DNA from: Sepioteuthis lessoniana
Lineage: Eukaryota; Mollusca; Cephalopoda; Myopsida; Loliginidae
DNA: 64,000 nucleotides
Direction of reading: 5' to 3'
Assembly: GCA_963585895.1 (NCBI GenBank)
Contig: OY757911.1
Span: 60,235,530-60,299,529 of the forward strand
A program made the translations under genes and the position numbers. Positions 31,010 to 41,142 of this stretch are shown one piece after another. The notes below the pieces were generated by a model. It made no database searches and was not told the origin of the DNA. It was given only the letters and a program-made list of their open reading frames with translations. Within the stretch, counting starts at the first letter, position 1, and every line of letters begins with the position of its first letter.

Positions 31010-31230
31010 TTTGGTTTGATTTAATGGCATATCAACGTTCGTGTGTTATTTAATGCGAAGGCCATCTTAGTAGAAGGACAGTCGTGGTAGTAGTGAACCC
31101 ATACCTAGAGGGATAAAGAAGTTCATGCATTTCCTTCGGGAATTAATTCGAAAGTGAACGTAATAATCTGATTGGTTGTCGAACTCGTTTACAACAATGT
31201 TGTAGTCCAGCACGTCAGCTACAGATATTT
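31010..31230 (-). mobile_element. SINE-A copy inside duplication copy 1
   Basis: Tail TGGCATATCAACGTTCGTGT, body ACCCATACCTAGAGGGATAA, B-box complement GTCGAACTCGTTTACAACAA. The tRNA head is degraded. A near-identical twin lies at 34395-34620 as part of the duplication, so this is one insertion, not two. Confidence 0.75.
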
Positions 31231-31369
31231 GTGGATTGGGATGGATAGAGACCCCATTATTTAACAAGTATCTCTCGCACTTCACTAACATGAGTTTTAT
31301 GGGATATCAAACATTATTGGTTATTAATACCAAATCCTTCTTATACATATATATTAAATAAGTGATTTG

Positions 31370-31619
31370 GTTTGATTTGGTTTGGTTTGATGGCATATTA
31401 ACCATTGTAAGTTATTTAATGCCAAATCCATTTTTATACATATAAATAGTTCTGTTTCAAACAACTCAATTTAGCATAAGTACACAGTTTAAATATCAAA
31501 ACACTTCCATTTCAAATAATTCAGTTTAGCATAAGTATATTGTTTAGTTTTATTTAACCCATTGATAGGACCCTATCAGGTGCTCCCAATCTGGGTTGCA
31601 GTGGACCTGGGAGCTATGG
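31370..31619 (-). mobile_element. Family E tail, variable region and partial body
   Basis: The tail GATGGCATATTAACCATTGT, variable units with ATTCAGTTTAGCATAAGTA, then TAGGACCCTATCAGGTGCT and GTGGACCTGGGAGCTATGG, where it is cut by the duplication breakpoint. Confidence 0.75.
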
Positions 31620-31733
31620 GAGCGTTTACAACAATGTTGCGGTCCAGCACGTCAGTCACAGATATGAGCGGATTGGGGTGGATAGAGACCCCATCATTTA
31701 ACAAATATCTCTCGCGCTTCACTAACATTTTTC

Positions 31734-32460
31734 ACTTTCGTGCTATGATTTGTTCAACCCTTTAACAATTGCCAAAATGCAAATTATACCTTTTGAATTA
31801 TGGAAATAAATTTTCAAATTGAAAACAATCCGATTTTGCATAAAACTTTATGCTTGAACCTTGGAATATTTTTGCCGAGTTTGATTGCTTGTATTAGGTA
31901 AGTCATTTAATCGTTTCTGCTGTTTTTAATTTAGAATCCACTTAAATTGCGTACATTCTTCTGCCATGGCTTATTAATCAAATGTATAGCTACACGTCAC
32001 ATTATTTACGCATCTGTGTCATTTTTTTCTAGCCTTACATTCCAGAAGAAGTGCATTGTAAATTCTAACGTTCCTCTGCGGCAAAGCAGGGATGAAAAAA
32101 CAGAGCATCCGGGGTATGATACTGCATTGGGTTGTGAGGTTCAAGTTCTTTACATCTGGAAAGTGTAGGTATCCCTTTATTGCCATTCCCCACCGATATA
32201 CACACTCTCTCTATATATATATATCAGCAAAGGTCATATACATGTATTTATCTGCCTCTTTCATTGCAAGTAGGATTCGAGACAAGGTCTATTTTTAAGT
32301 GGAGTACAATAATGATACACACATACGCAATTTTTATATAATATCATTATTGGTACTCCGTTAAAAAATTGACATGGTGTCGTATCCTGCTTGTTACAGA
32401 AAAAGTTGGTTTATACACAACTTTTGGTGCAACAACAATAATTTGCCCAGTCGGCTGAGG
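31734..32460. other. AT-rich interval with an E-like scrap
   Basis: A short E-like patch occurs at about 32095-32200 (GGTATGATACTGCATTGGGT, CCCTTTATTGCCATTCCCC). GCCCAGTCGGCTGAGGGTTG at 32445 begins another E copy that is cut short by a TA microsatellite. Confidence 0.5.
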
Positions 32461-32466
32461 GTTGCC

Positions 32467-32516
<50 letters not shown>
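32467..32516. repeat. (TA)n microsatellite
   Basis: A pure TA run interrupting the start of a family E body. Confidence 0.95.
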
Positions 32517-32519
<3 letters not shown>

Positions 32520-33130
32520 TACAAGTTGGGGAGATAGTATTAATCATAATTGTAGTTATAGTAAGAACAATGATTATAAGTTGTTTGAAATTCACAGTAT
32601 CCTGACTTAATTTTTAGCTATTTTTTTCTATCATTCTTTTTATCACAACGTTCGTTTCAGTATATTTAACAGTCTTTTTTAAAACCATATATTTCAGCAA
32701 TACTAAATGTAAAACTCAGACGACTAAAGATCAATCACAATTTAGTTTCTATAATAAAATTGGATTTAGTCCTCCATAATTTAGCTTCTATAATAAAATT
32801 AGCTTCTGTGATAAAGTTGGCCTAAATTAACTTTCGCTAAGTAATTTGTTTGAAGTTGACACTCGCCTGATATAAACAGACACGCCATAGTTTAAAGAAA
32901 CAAACAAAGAAAAAGACAAAAAAAAAAAAACCGTAAAAAAACGACGAAAAAAAAAAACAAAACAAAAAACAAACAAACAAAAAACAAACAAAAAAAAAGA
33001 AGCAATAACCCTTCCCTTGACAATCTAACTGAAAAACACTTAACTCTAATACAAGCATATTGGTTTTTTACATAAAAAAAGAAAAAGTGATACATTGACG
33101 CGAGTTTGTTAGTCATCATTTACTGAGTTT
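32517..33130. other. AT-rich interval with an A-rich low-complexity block
   Basis: 32893-33000 is A-rich with C/G interruptions, giving Phe/Lys artefact frames. No gene seen. Confidence 0.6.
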
Positions 33131-33134
33131 TACT

Positions 33135-33240
33135 TAGAAGTAACACAAGGCCAGATGTATGGAGCACCCAGTGAGAATCGTACCCACCAGCAATGGGTCG
33201 CTAGTCTAGCTTGTTGACCTTTACATTACGCGAGGTTCCC
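33135..33240 (-). mobile_element. SINE-D copy
   Basis: Plus view: AACACAAGGCCAGATGTATG, GGAGCACCCAGTGAGAATCG, GTCGCTAGTCTAGCTTGTTG and CTTTACATTACGCGAGG, the complement of the D head. Similar to 11728-11838. Confidence 0.65.
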
Positions 33241-33474
33241 TAATTTGTTAGTAAAACCGTAGGAATTTCTCAAATATTTTATGAACGTTCAGCAATTAGA
33301 GAAAGCATGATTTACCATTGAATTATGATTAAAGCACCAGTTACCACCAAAGCACCCAAGTTAATCAGAGATGAGCCAGTCCAGTATGTATGTGGGTCAA
33401 CACTAAGTAACAATTGCTATTTTAACCAACTTGAAATGTGTATGCCTGGCTGAGCCAAAAAAATGAATAAATGG

Positions 33475-33700
33475 TTTCTTTCGTTAAGGGCATATCAAAA
33501 TACGTGGGTTATTTAATGTCAAAGCCATTATTGTAGAAGAACAGTAGTGGTACTATTTAACCCATAGTTGGCAGGGGATAAGTAAATTCATATATTTCTG
33601 AAGGGTATGAGTCTAAAAGTTAATGTAATCACATGACTGGAGTTCGAACTCGCTTATTTCGAAGCCGCATTTTAGCCACATCGTCACAGTGACCCCCTTA
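33475..33700 (-). mobile_element. SINE-A copy
   Basis: Plus view: GGGCATATCAAAATACGTGG, ACTATTTAACCCATAGTTGG, GACTGGAGTTCGAACTCGCT and TTTTAGCCACATCGTCACAG. Confidence 0.75.
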
Positions 33701-33844
33701 AAAAATGATTAAAAAAAAACAACATTAATTACAGCGCACGTGAATGAATTATTTTTTGGACATATCGATCATCAGTGGAATTTCTGATGAGAGGGGACCA
33801 TGAGGATATTGATGCCTCCCTTTAAAAACAAAACATGACTGAAG

Positions 33845-35012
33845 GATTTTTTCGAGAATTAGTATGATTGAACAATGACGTTCAGTGCGGATGGAGACAG
33901 AACATTACAATGGCGTTCAGTGCGGGCGGAGACATCACATCACAAAAGCGTTCAAGGAAGACGAAGACATTACATTACAAAATTATCATTTAGAGGCAAA
34001 CTTGACTAGAAGTTGTTTATTAACTAAGTAGATCATTTGATGTATATTATTCTAATAAAAATAAAAGTTCGGTCGGTGGGGTTTAGAATACGTGGACTGT
34101 ATCCCCTGCAGAAGGTTACCCCGTCAAAGAGGTGTCCTTGGTATGACGCTAAACTTCTTATGAGTTATAGGTTAAATATTACTACAATTGCTCTTCCACA
34201 AAGACGGATTTAGCATTAAATAACCCATGAAGACTGATATGTCATTAAGAAACTAGACTTACAAGAGAGAAAGAAGAGAGATATTAAAGGGAAAGTGAAA
34301 GAAAATGAGAGTGAAGGTTTTTAGTTTAAAAATAATAACCAAAGGTAATATTTTGTATTTATATATTGAAAGAACTAGAAATGATAACAATAGATAATTT
34401 ATTTTGGTTTGATTTAATGGCATATCAACGTTCGTGTGTTATTTAATGCGAAGGCCATCTTAGTAGAAGGACAGTCGTGGTAGTAGTGAACCCATACCTA
34501 GAGGGATAAAGAAGTTCATGCATTTCCTTCGGGAATTAATTCGAAAGTGAACGTAATAATCTGATTGGTTGTCGAACTCGTTTACAACAATGTTGCAGTC
34601 CAGCACGTCAGCTACAGATATTTGTGGATTGGGATGGATAGAGACCCCATTATTTAACAAGTATCTCTCGCACTTCACTAACATGAGTTTTATGGGATAT
34701 CAAACATTATTGGTTATTAATACCAAATCCTTCTTATACATATATATTAAATAAGTGACTTGGTTTGATTTGGTTTGGTTTGATGGCATATTAACTATTG
34801 TAAGTTATTTAATGCCAAATCCATTTTTATACATATAAATAGTTTTATTTCAAACAATTCAATTTAGCATAAGTACGTAGTTTAAATATCAAAACACTTC
34901 TATTTCAAATAATTCAGTTTTGCATAAGTATATAGTTTAGTTTTATTTAACCCATAGATAGGACCCTATCAGGTGCTCCCAATCTGGGCCGCAGTGGACC
35001 TGGGAGCTATGG
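33845..35012. repeat. Direct duplication, copy 2 (1.17 kb)
   Basis: Second copy of 30453-31619. Unlike copy 1, the family E body continues past the breakpoint to about 35158, so copy 2 keeps the original right-hand junction. Confidence 0.9.
34395..34620 (-). mobile_element. SINE-A copy inside duplication copy 2
   Basis: Twin of 31010-31230 with only a few substitutions. Confidence 0.75.
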
Positions 35013-35165
35013 CAACGAAGAGGTACTCCGCATTCCCCAAAGCTGCAATATTACTAAAACCTTACGATTAGATTGTCTAGTGTCATATCCGGGACGCTCG
35101 TTGGGGAAGTCTTACCCCTCTGCAGAGATGCAGTCGGTGTATTCGCCAACCCCAGCCATAAACTC
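34770..35165 (-). mobile_element. Family E copy
   Basis: Tail hairpin region at 34780-34825, a variable section, then the body: GGACCTGGGAGCTATGGCAA, GTACTCCGCATTCCCCAAAG, GTGTCATATCCGGGACGCTC and TGCAGAGATGCAGTCGGTG. The body ends near CCAACCCCAGCC. Confidence 0.8.
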
Positions 35166-35300
35166 CATGTGCGAGTTACGCTTCACTTTTGAAGTACTTG
35201 GAAGAGATGAACACTCCTTCGTTGTCGTTACACCCAAATCCACTCTAACCCGAAGTGGTAGTACCGGTTAGGGTTCGATCTATTGGTCAAATAGATACAT
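35166..35300 (+). mobile_element. Family E diverged fragment
   Basis: CTTCGTTGTCGTTACACCCA, CACTCTAACCCGAAGTGGTA and TTCGATCTATTGGTCAAATA, matching the diverged subfamily end seen at 63.3-63.5 kb. Confidence 0.55.
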
Positions 35301-35423
35301 TTGAAAATTATTGATTTTCGATAAGAATACTTGATACTATATAGTTGTTTGCAAACGAATGCTTATTATAGAAAATGAAAATTTTAAAGAAAAGTTTAAA
35401 GAAAAATTATTACAGTGGAACAT

Positions 35424-35852
35424 TCATCATTATCATGTCACGCCATCAGCACGGATATCCCTGATCCTCTCCCGCCGCCTTTCTCTATCGTCCATTGCTT
35501 CGGACAGGTGCTCAAGGTCACATCCCGTATTGGCACAGAACTATTGTATGTAGGTTCTAGCTGGTCGTCCTGCCTTTGCTCGTCCATGTGAAGGGGTCAA
35601 CAGGAGTAGTCTCTTATGAGTTCGTCCCTACTTCTTCAGTAGTGTCATGCATGTCTGGTTCGTCTAATAGTCTGGACAGTTTTCGTGATTGGTGGTAACT
35701 GGCCGTACAGCTGCTGCTTTGTGGGGTGTTGCCTCCAGGACTCGTTCAATATTGCTCACAGCATTCTTGTGTAGTTGCCGTCAAGCTTTTTCTCCATACG
35801 TTTAGTTAGCTTCTATGTAGTGTATCCATACTGCAGTATTGATACGACTGCT
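35424..35852 (-). pseudogene. LINE-1 family, 3' fragment
   Basis: The minus strand encodes the family C-terminus (GRPARTYIQ-type and WRERVRDIRA-type stretches) with several mutations, ending at the low coordinate in a CATCATTATCATG tail. More decayed than the copies at 50.3 or 58.7 kb. Confidence 0.75.
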
Positions 35853-35894
35853 GACGCACACAATGGAACATTAGAAATATAAATATCAAAGTTT

Positions 35895-35965
35895 TACAAA
35901 TGAATAAAATTTCGGCATCAAATAACTCATAAGGGGTTGATACGCCGTTAAAAAATAAACCAAAC
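35895..35965 (+). repeat. Solitary 3' hairpin tail
   Basis: The hairpin at 35913-35947 has its outer pair changed to C-G (CGGCAT..ACGCCG instead of TGGCAT..ATGCCA), with one internal mismatch. A short AAACCAAACTAACC tail follows. No body precedes it; a LINE-1 fragment does. Confidence 0.7.
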
Positions 35966-36294
35966 TAACCTTCAACAGATGGTTTTCTCTCCGGTAGACC
36001 GGTTTTCTGAGTCAAGTCTGCCCAATTATTTAACAATAGCTTGAGGAAGAAAAGATTGATTTATGCTTTTCCGAAAAGCGTTAGCGCTAAGTTAAACCTA
36101 AACAGCTTCGTCTAGGTTTTAAAGTTGGGTCATTGATTCCATTTACTTGAATTGTTATAGATAGAACTGTTTGATCATTTAACTGTGTGTAAACAAATGA
36201 CTGATGTTTAATTGAATTGTTAGTGATACATAATGATACTTGGAAACATTTCACTGTATGCAAAAAATGAGATCAAGCTCGTCAAAAATATCAT

Positions 36295-36560
36295 CAACAA
36301 CAGGTGTTTACAAATTGGCCTAATGAATCGAGTATTCGCCAATGGTCCGGGAGATCGAGGTTCAATCCCTGGTTGAGTCATACCAAAGACTTAAAAAATG
36401 GTACTTGATGCCACCTTACTTAACACTTAGCATTATAAGGTAAGGATTAAGTGTCAAGTGGAGCAATCCAGGGAATAGAGTGGCGCCCTCCCCTACACCT
36501 CAGTGTAGTAGCTATAGAAAAGAGAGCCTTCAGTTCACCCTCGATTAATGTCGCCAACTT
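36295..36560 (+). mobile_element. SINE-C copy
   Basis: Head region GAGTATTCGCCAATGGTCCG, B-box GGTTCAATCCCTGG, GTCATACCAAAGACTTAA, GTGGAGCAATCCAGGGAATA and CAGTTCACCCTCGATTAA. Confidence 0.75.
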
Positions 36561-37130
36561 TACTTACTATAAAGAGGATTTGGCTTTCAGAAGATGCAGA
36601 ATTCACTCGGCTAAATGGTCAAGACAAATCTAAATCTTTTACTTTCTGTATAAGAATACAAGAAAGTTGTGAAAATGGTGATGCTTATATACTAGTCTAT
36701 GCTTAGTTGTGGCACAAGCTTAGAACTTTAGGGCTCTTTGTGAGAACTAAACACTCTAACAATGGGCTATTTAACTAGCCAGCTATTGGGCTAAATCAAC
36801 ACGGAGATGAGTGTATAGAGTGTCTCAAGTTTGGCAAGTCCATCGTAAGTTTCAGTAACTAACCTCAAGATTTTCTCTACAAAACTTTATAATGTAAGTA
36901 CCAATAACTTAAATATACTATAAAATAATTTTTCTAAGTTTCTTTTGCAGAGGCACTGTACATATGAGATATATAGTAGTGTGCAAAGATTGCCTTGATT
37001 GCTTGTCTATTTTAAAGAAGCTTGTTTCTAGGATCACACCACGCGCGTGTGGTTAGGTTTGTAGGTTATCTATACATGAATATCAAATATATATGTTTTG
37101 TAAACACATTTTGTCGATAACATTTAAAAA
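36561..37130. other. AT-rich interval with a SINE-D-like scrap
   Basis: TTAGTTGTGGCACAAGCTTA at 36702, followed by GGGCTATTTAACTAGCCAGC near 36764, loosely resembles SINE-D. No gene seen. Confidence 0.4.
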
Positions 37131-37139
37131 TGAGCCTAG

Positions 37140-37735
37140 GCCCATTTTTTTTTTGCACACAGTTAAATGATTTCATGTATAGCTATGTATCATTAACAAT
37201 TAAATCAAACATCAGTCATTTGTTTACACAGCTAAATGATCAAATGGTTCTATTTCTAACAATTCAATTTAGCATTAGTTAACAAAGTTAAATGGTTCCA
37301 AGTATTGCTATATATCACTAACAATTCAATAAAACAGTCATTTGTTTACGCACAGTTAAATGATGAAATAGTTAGATTTCTGTCTATTCAATTTAACGTA
37401 AGTTAATGAAGTTAAATGGTTCCAAGTATTGCTATGTATCACTAACAATTCAATCAAACATCATTCATCTTTTTGCACTCATTTCAAAAAGTCAAAAAGT
37501 TGTATTTGATCCATAGATAGGGCCCTATCAGGTGCTACGGCTTCGAATCAGAGTGGACCTGGGAGCAATGGCAATGAAGGAGTACTCTGCATTCCCCAAA
37601 GCTCCAAGGCTGCAGCCTCATCATCAGATTGCTTATTATCATATCAACGATACTTGTTGGGGGAATGTCTTACTCCTCAACAGAGAAGTATTTGGCGTAT
37701 TCCGTAGCTCTCCTAGCCGAGGGGGCTAATCTGCA
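37140..37735 (-). mobile_element. Family E copy with long variable region
   Basis: Plus view: repeated CACAGTTAAATGAT and GGTTCCAAGTATTGCTAT units (37150-37490), then GATCCATAGATAGGGCCCTA, GTGGACCTGGGAGCAATGGC, CATTCCCCAAAGCTCCAAGG and CAACGATACTTGTTGGGGG. Confidence 0.8.
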
Positions 37736-37769
37736 TCGGAAAGGCACAGACTACTGTCGCCTGGGTGTT

Positions 37770-38210
37770 GACCATATGGAAATCTGATCTCCCTGATACA
37801 TAAAATAAGAATTCTTCCAAGCTGTAGCCGTGTCAGTTATACTATATGGCAGCACCTCCTGGACTTTAACGAAACGCTTGTTGAAAAAGCTAGATGACGA
37901 CTCTTCAAAGATGCTCTGTGCTCTTTTGAACGAACCCTGCAAGCAGTTCTCCTCAAAAAGTAGGTGCACAGCTATTTACGTACATCTCACAAACCATCGA
38001 AGTAAGTCAAATAAGACATGAACTGAGAAGCGACGTTCACTTGTAAACTCATACGCAAGGTCATACCAGTGTTGGCCAACTTGAAAAATCTTACAACTGT
38101 CAGTTCTGTGCGGATACTGGGTGTCCTTTAGATGACTTACTAGGAGCAATTCCTGATCGAAACGGATGGCGACTCATAGGAATCTGCACTATCAACAAGA
38201 TTTGATGATG
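37770..38210 (+). pseudogene. LINE-1-related 3' fragment, diverged subfamily
   Basis: It encodes FFQAVAVSVILYGSTSWTLT, KRLLKKLDDDSSKMLCALLN, and later CADTGCPLDDLLGAIPDRN. Region and order match LINE-1, but the sequence is clearly different from the other copies. A 3' tail of GATGATGATAATG lies at about 38200. Frameshifted. Confidence 0.7.
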
Positions 38211-38218
38211 ATAATGTT

Positions 38219-38221
<3 letters not shown>

Positions 38222-38269
<48 letters not shown>
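38222..38269. repeat. (TA)n microsatellite
   Basis: A pure TA run directly after the LINE-1-related tail. Confidence 0.95.
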
Positions 38270-38276
<7 letters not shown>

Positions 38277-38682
38277 TACAATGAATATTGTCGGTGATTC
38301 AAATAAAAAAATACAATCGATTGTTGAAAAGAAAATCTTCGTTCATTGCAAATTTAGGAGGATAATTATAACAGTGACAAAACTTAGAAACAAATTCCAA
38401 TAAAATATTCTTTTTATATTTGTGTACTTTTGATTTATGAAGTGTCCAATATTATGTTCTATAGTTGTAAGTTCATATTCACAATGCAATGTTTTACAAT
38501 GGAAATCTATCAGAAATTAATGAATCTGTATAAGGAGTCGTGTTTTGAAAAATCTATGAAATTCATAATTAATTCAAAGATATTATTCAACTTGTTTCCA
38601 ATGCGTCCCACTACTGACTTGTGAGTATTTACTCGAGACCGAATGACATCAGATGCAGTCAGCTTTTATGGTAATAACTTAC

Positions 38683-39010
38683 AATCTGTTAATGAAAGTC
38701 TCTTTTAAACACAGCTCAAGAACATCGATAGTATCTGGTGAAGGATATTGTTGATCAGATGAGGCAGAGGTCATTATGGAGCAGCTGTAGCAGGTGGAGA
38801 TAGATAATGAATTTAGAAAAGTGTCAGATCCTTGGCTACAAGGACCAGAATAAACTCTGTTGGTCTGCGAAGTAAACGATTCCGTTTTTTTCTCAGTAGG
38901 CGTCTGGTGGATGTAAGAGCTCTCCTTTAATTAAATGGGGCAGCTGTCCAGACGGACTGTTGTTTCCATATAAGTTATCAGTAGAAGAATACACATAATT
39001 AACATGAGAC
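38683..39010 (-). other. Candidate host-gene exon or old coding remnant
   Basis: Two protein-like minus-strand frames meet here. The upstream frame (about 39005-38895) reads PSSEPLESHVNYVYSSTDNL and GQLPHLIKGELLHPPDAY, then a stop. The next frame (about 38929-38683) reads TESFTSQTNRVYSGPCSQGS, SASSDQQYPSPDTIDVLELC and LKETFINR, and runs straight into a strong splice-donor match GTAAGT (38682-38677). A pyrimidine-rich stretch ending TTTAG precedes the first frame. A one-base error or an old frameshift could join them. No known repeat family of this window overlaps. Function unknown. Confidence 0.3.
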
Positions 39011-39121
39011 TCTAGTGGTTCTGATGATGGTCCTACAATTATGCTAAACAGAAACGAACGACAGGAATTCGTCGAAGATTACGAAATATAAATTCAGAAA
39101 ATTCCATATTTATGAAGTATT

Positions 39122-39650
39122 CCGACCAGTCGGCTGAGGCATAGGATTCAATGACTGCATCTTTGCAGAGGAGTAAGGCCCCTACCCATAACGTGTGTCA
39201 TGGATATGACATTAAACTATCTGATGGTAAGGTTCTAGCCCGGGAGCTTTGGGAGATATGGAGTACCTCTTCATTGCCATTGCTCCCACGTCCATTCTGA
39301 CCCAGATTGGTAGCACCAGATAAGGTCATGTCTATGGGTCAGATAGAACAGTTTGTCCTTTAACTGTGTGCAAAGAAATGAATTATGCTAAATTAATTTG
39401 TTAGAAATAGAACTGATCATTTAACTGTGTGTAAAATTAACTGTGATGTTTAATTGAATTGTTAGTGATTCATATCAGTACTTTAGAACATTTCACTCTA
39501 TGCAAAAAATGAGATTAAGTCCGTCAAAAATATTATCAACAGCATGTGTTTACAAATCATATATCTGATATATATGTATAAAGAGGATTTGGCATTAAAT
39601 AACCTAGAATGGGAGATATGCCATAAAACCCAACTAAACTAATCATAGTC
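39122..39650 (+). mobile_element. Family E copy
   Basis: Box GACCAGTCGGCTGAGGC, GCATCTTTGCAGAGGAGTAA, GTCATGGATATGACATTAAA, GAGTACCTCTTCATTGCC and AGATTGGTAGCACCAGATAA, then variable units, the tail near 39580-39630 (right arm of the hairpin disrupted) and CATAAAACCCAACTAAAC. Confidence 0.8.
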
Positions 39651-40125
39651 CGGTCAGCTGGGGCTGCAAAATACACTGAAAGCATCCCTAGAGCGGGATA
39701 AGAATCCCCTAACGAGTCTCCTGGATATGACCCAAAAATATGATGGTAAGGCTTCAGTAATCCGGAGATTTGGGGAATGCGTACCCATTCATTGTCATTG
39801 CTCATAGGTCCACTCTGACCCAGAGAGGTAGAAACTGATAGGGTCCTATCTATGGACCAAATAGAAGTAAACCGTGTAATTACACTAAACTGAATTGTTT
39901 GAAATTGAACTGTTGTTACATTTAACTTTATTTAACCAGCGTACTTTTCCTAAACTGAATTGTTTGAAATTGTTTTGGCATTTAACTGTGGGTAAGCAAG
40001 AACTATACTTATACGAAACTGAATTGTTAGAAACTTTTATGAAAATGACTTAATTCAGCGTTAAATGACTCCAAAAGGGTTGATATGCCGTAAAACCAAC
40101 CAACCAACCAACCAACCAACCAACC
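39651..40125 (+). mobile_element. Family E copy, directly following another
   Basis: Box CCGGTCAGCTGGGGCTGCAA, AGTCTCCTGGATATGACCC, the CCGGAG hairpin remnant and GGTCCACTCTGACCCAGAG. Variable units follow, then the hairpin at about 40058-40090 and a clean (CCAA)n tail at 40095-40122. Confidence 0.8.
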
Positions 40126-40264
40126 CTTCAAGAAGTATTCTTGACTTTTCAATGATATATTTATTTGAATTTCAGTTGTTTTTTGTCGCAATAAATCGGA
40201 TCATCATTTTACAATTCTTCGTAAATAGAGATATTCGGAAATCATAGACTTTCGATAAAATCGA

Positions 40265-40375
40265 AGTGACATTTTAATAGTAATACAATCTTAACATACA
40301 TTTTAATAGTAATACAATCTTAATATACATTTTAATTGTAATATACAATCTTAACATACATTTTAATAGGAACAC
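40265..40375. repeat. Four tandem units of about 30 bp
   Basis: Repeated CATTTTAATAGTAATACAAT plus CTTAACATA. Confidence 0.9.
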
Positions 40376-40519
40376 TATCAAAACGTATTAACTGCTTCAA
40401 CGCATGAACTATAAGCACCAATGTTGCAAAAGATCATATTTAACCATCCAGGCGCCAGAAGCTATCATATTTGGTATTTTTTAACACACACAAGAGGTGT
40501 AAATTGTAGTATTATAATT

Positions 40520-41110
40520 ATATTATTTGCGAAGATTTCACATCAGCATTAGCTGATGGTCTTTCATTAGAGTCTGTGAGATTACAAGTCTTCTCAGTTC
40601 TCCAGGGCTCTTTTGAGTATTCTAGTTAATCTCAACAATGCTATAATCTGGATATTCTCGATTCGTCCTCAGATTTTCAACTCTTCCAGTCCTCTTTCCA
40701 ATTCTTTGTGGACCGTTTCAAGCCGTTGGGGACTGTTCAAAGTTCGCCAATTATAACTAGTATTACCATATTTACCCAACCCCTCCGCTCGGGCAGGATA
40801 TGACACAAGGTCAATTTTTTAAGTGGAGTTTAACAGGTTTGAATTCAGAGTTTTCCTTCTCCTAGACTAGTTGCCTCACCAAGGCTGAAGAACCTAGTCT
40901 GTCCTACTATTTACCCATAGCTGGAGGGAGAATAATTGGATTCATACCTTTCGCAAGGGTATTAGTGCTATTTGAAATGCAATCAGTCCAGGATTTGAAC
41001 TCGTATCGCCGTGTCCAATTCCTGCTACGATAACCATTACACCACGGGCAATGTAGTATTACTGTCACCTTCATGTTCGACAACTTTCGTTGTTCTCTGA
41101 CAAGGTCTCA
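40520..41110 (-). pseudogene. R2-like non-LTR element, 3' end, split by SINE-B
   Basis: Same 3' terminal repeat as at 59.5-60.7 kb. On the minus strand it ends with the CAGCTAATGCTGATGTGAAA-type sequence near 40540. Weakly readable peptides correspond to the post-endonuclease end of the copy at 60.1-60.4 kb. Sequence resumes beyond the SINE (41054-41110). Confidence 0.65.
40767..41053 (-). mobile_element. Full-length SINE-B nested in the R2-like end
   Basis: The minus strand starts CATTGCCCGTGGTGTAATGG, with B-box GAGTTCAAATCCTGGAC, and ends GGGGTTGGGTAAATATG. A 9-bp duplication TAGTATTAC flanks it (40758-40766 and 41054-41062). Together with 62675-62963 this fixes SINE-B at about 287-289 bp. 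Confidence 0.9.
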
Positions 41111-41142
41111 GTACTAAGAAAAATTAAAAATTGAAAAACAGC

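Larger units (their letters stand above)
30453..31619. repeat. Direct duplication, copy 1 (1.17 kb)
   Basis: Collinear with 33845-35012 at high identity by eye, with scattered single-base differences. Contents in order: a short GCGGACG-type tandem, a diverged E fragment (30670-30790), a SINE-A tail, a purine-rich block (30870-30920), SINE-A minus (31010-31230), an E tail and variable region minus (31370-31560), and the E body up to GGGAGCTATGG. After the right breakpoint, a third copy of the segment 31187-31292 follows at 31620-31733. Confidence 0.9.

Noticed and set aside
31067-31291. 74-codon minus frame, nearly identical to one at 34460-34684
   Set aside because: Both lie across a SINE-A copy inside the 1.17-kb duplication, so the conservation reflects duplication.
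32837-33119. Phe-rich minus-strand open frames
   Set aside because: Translation of an A-rich low-complexity block.
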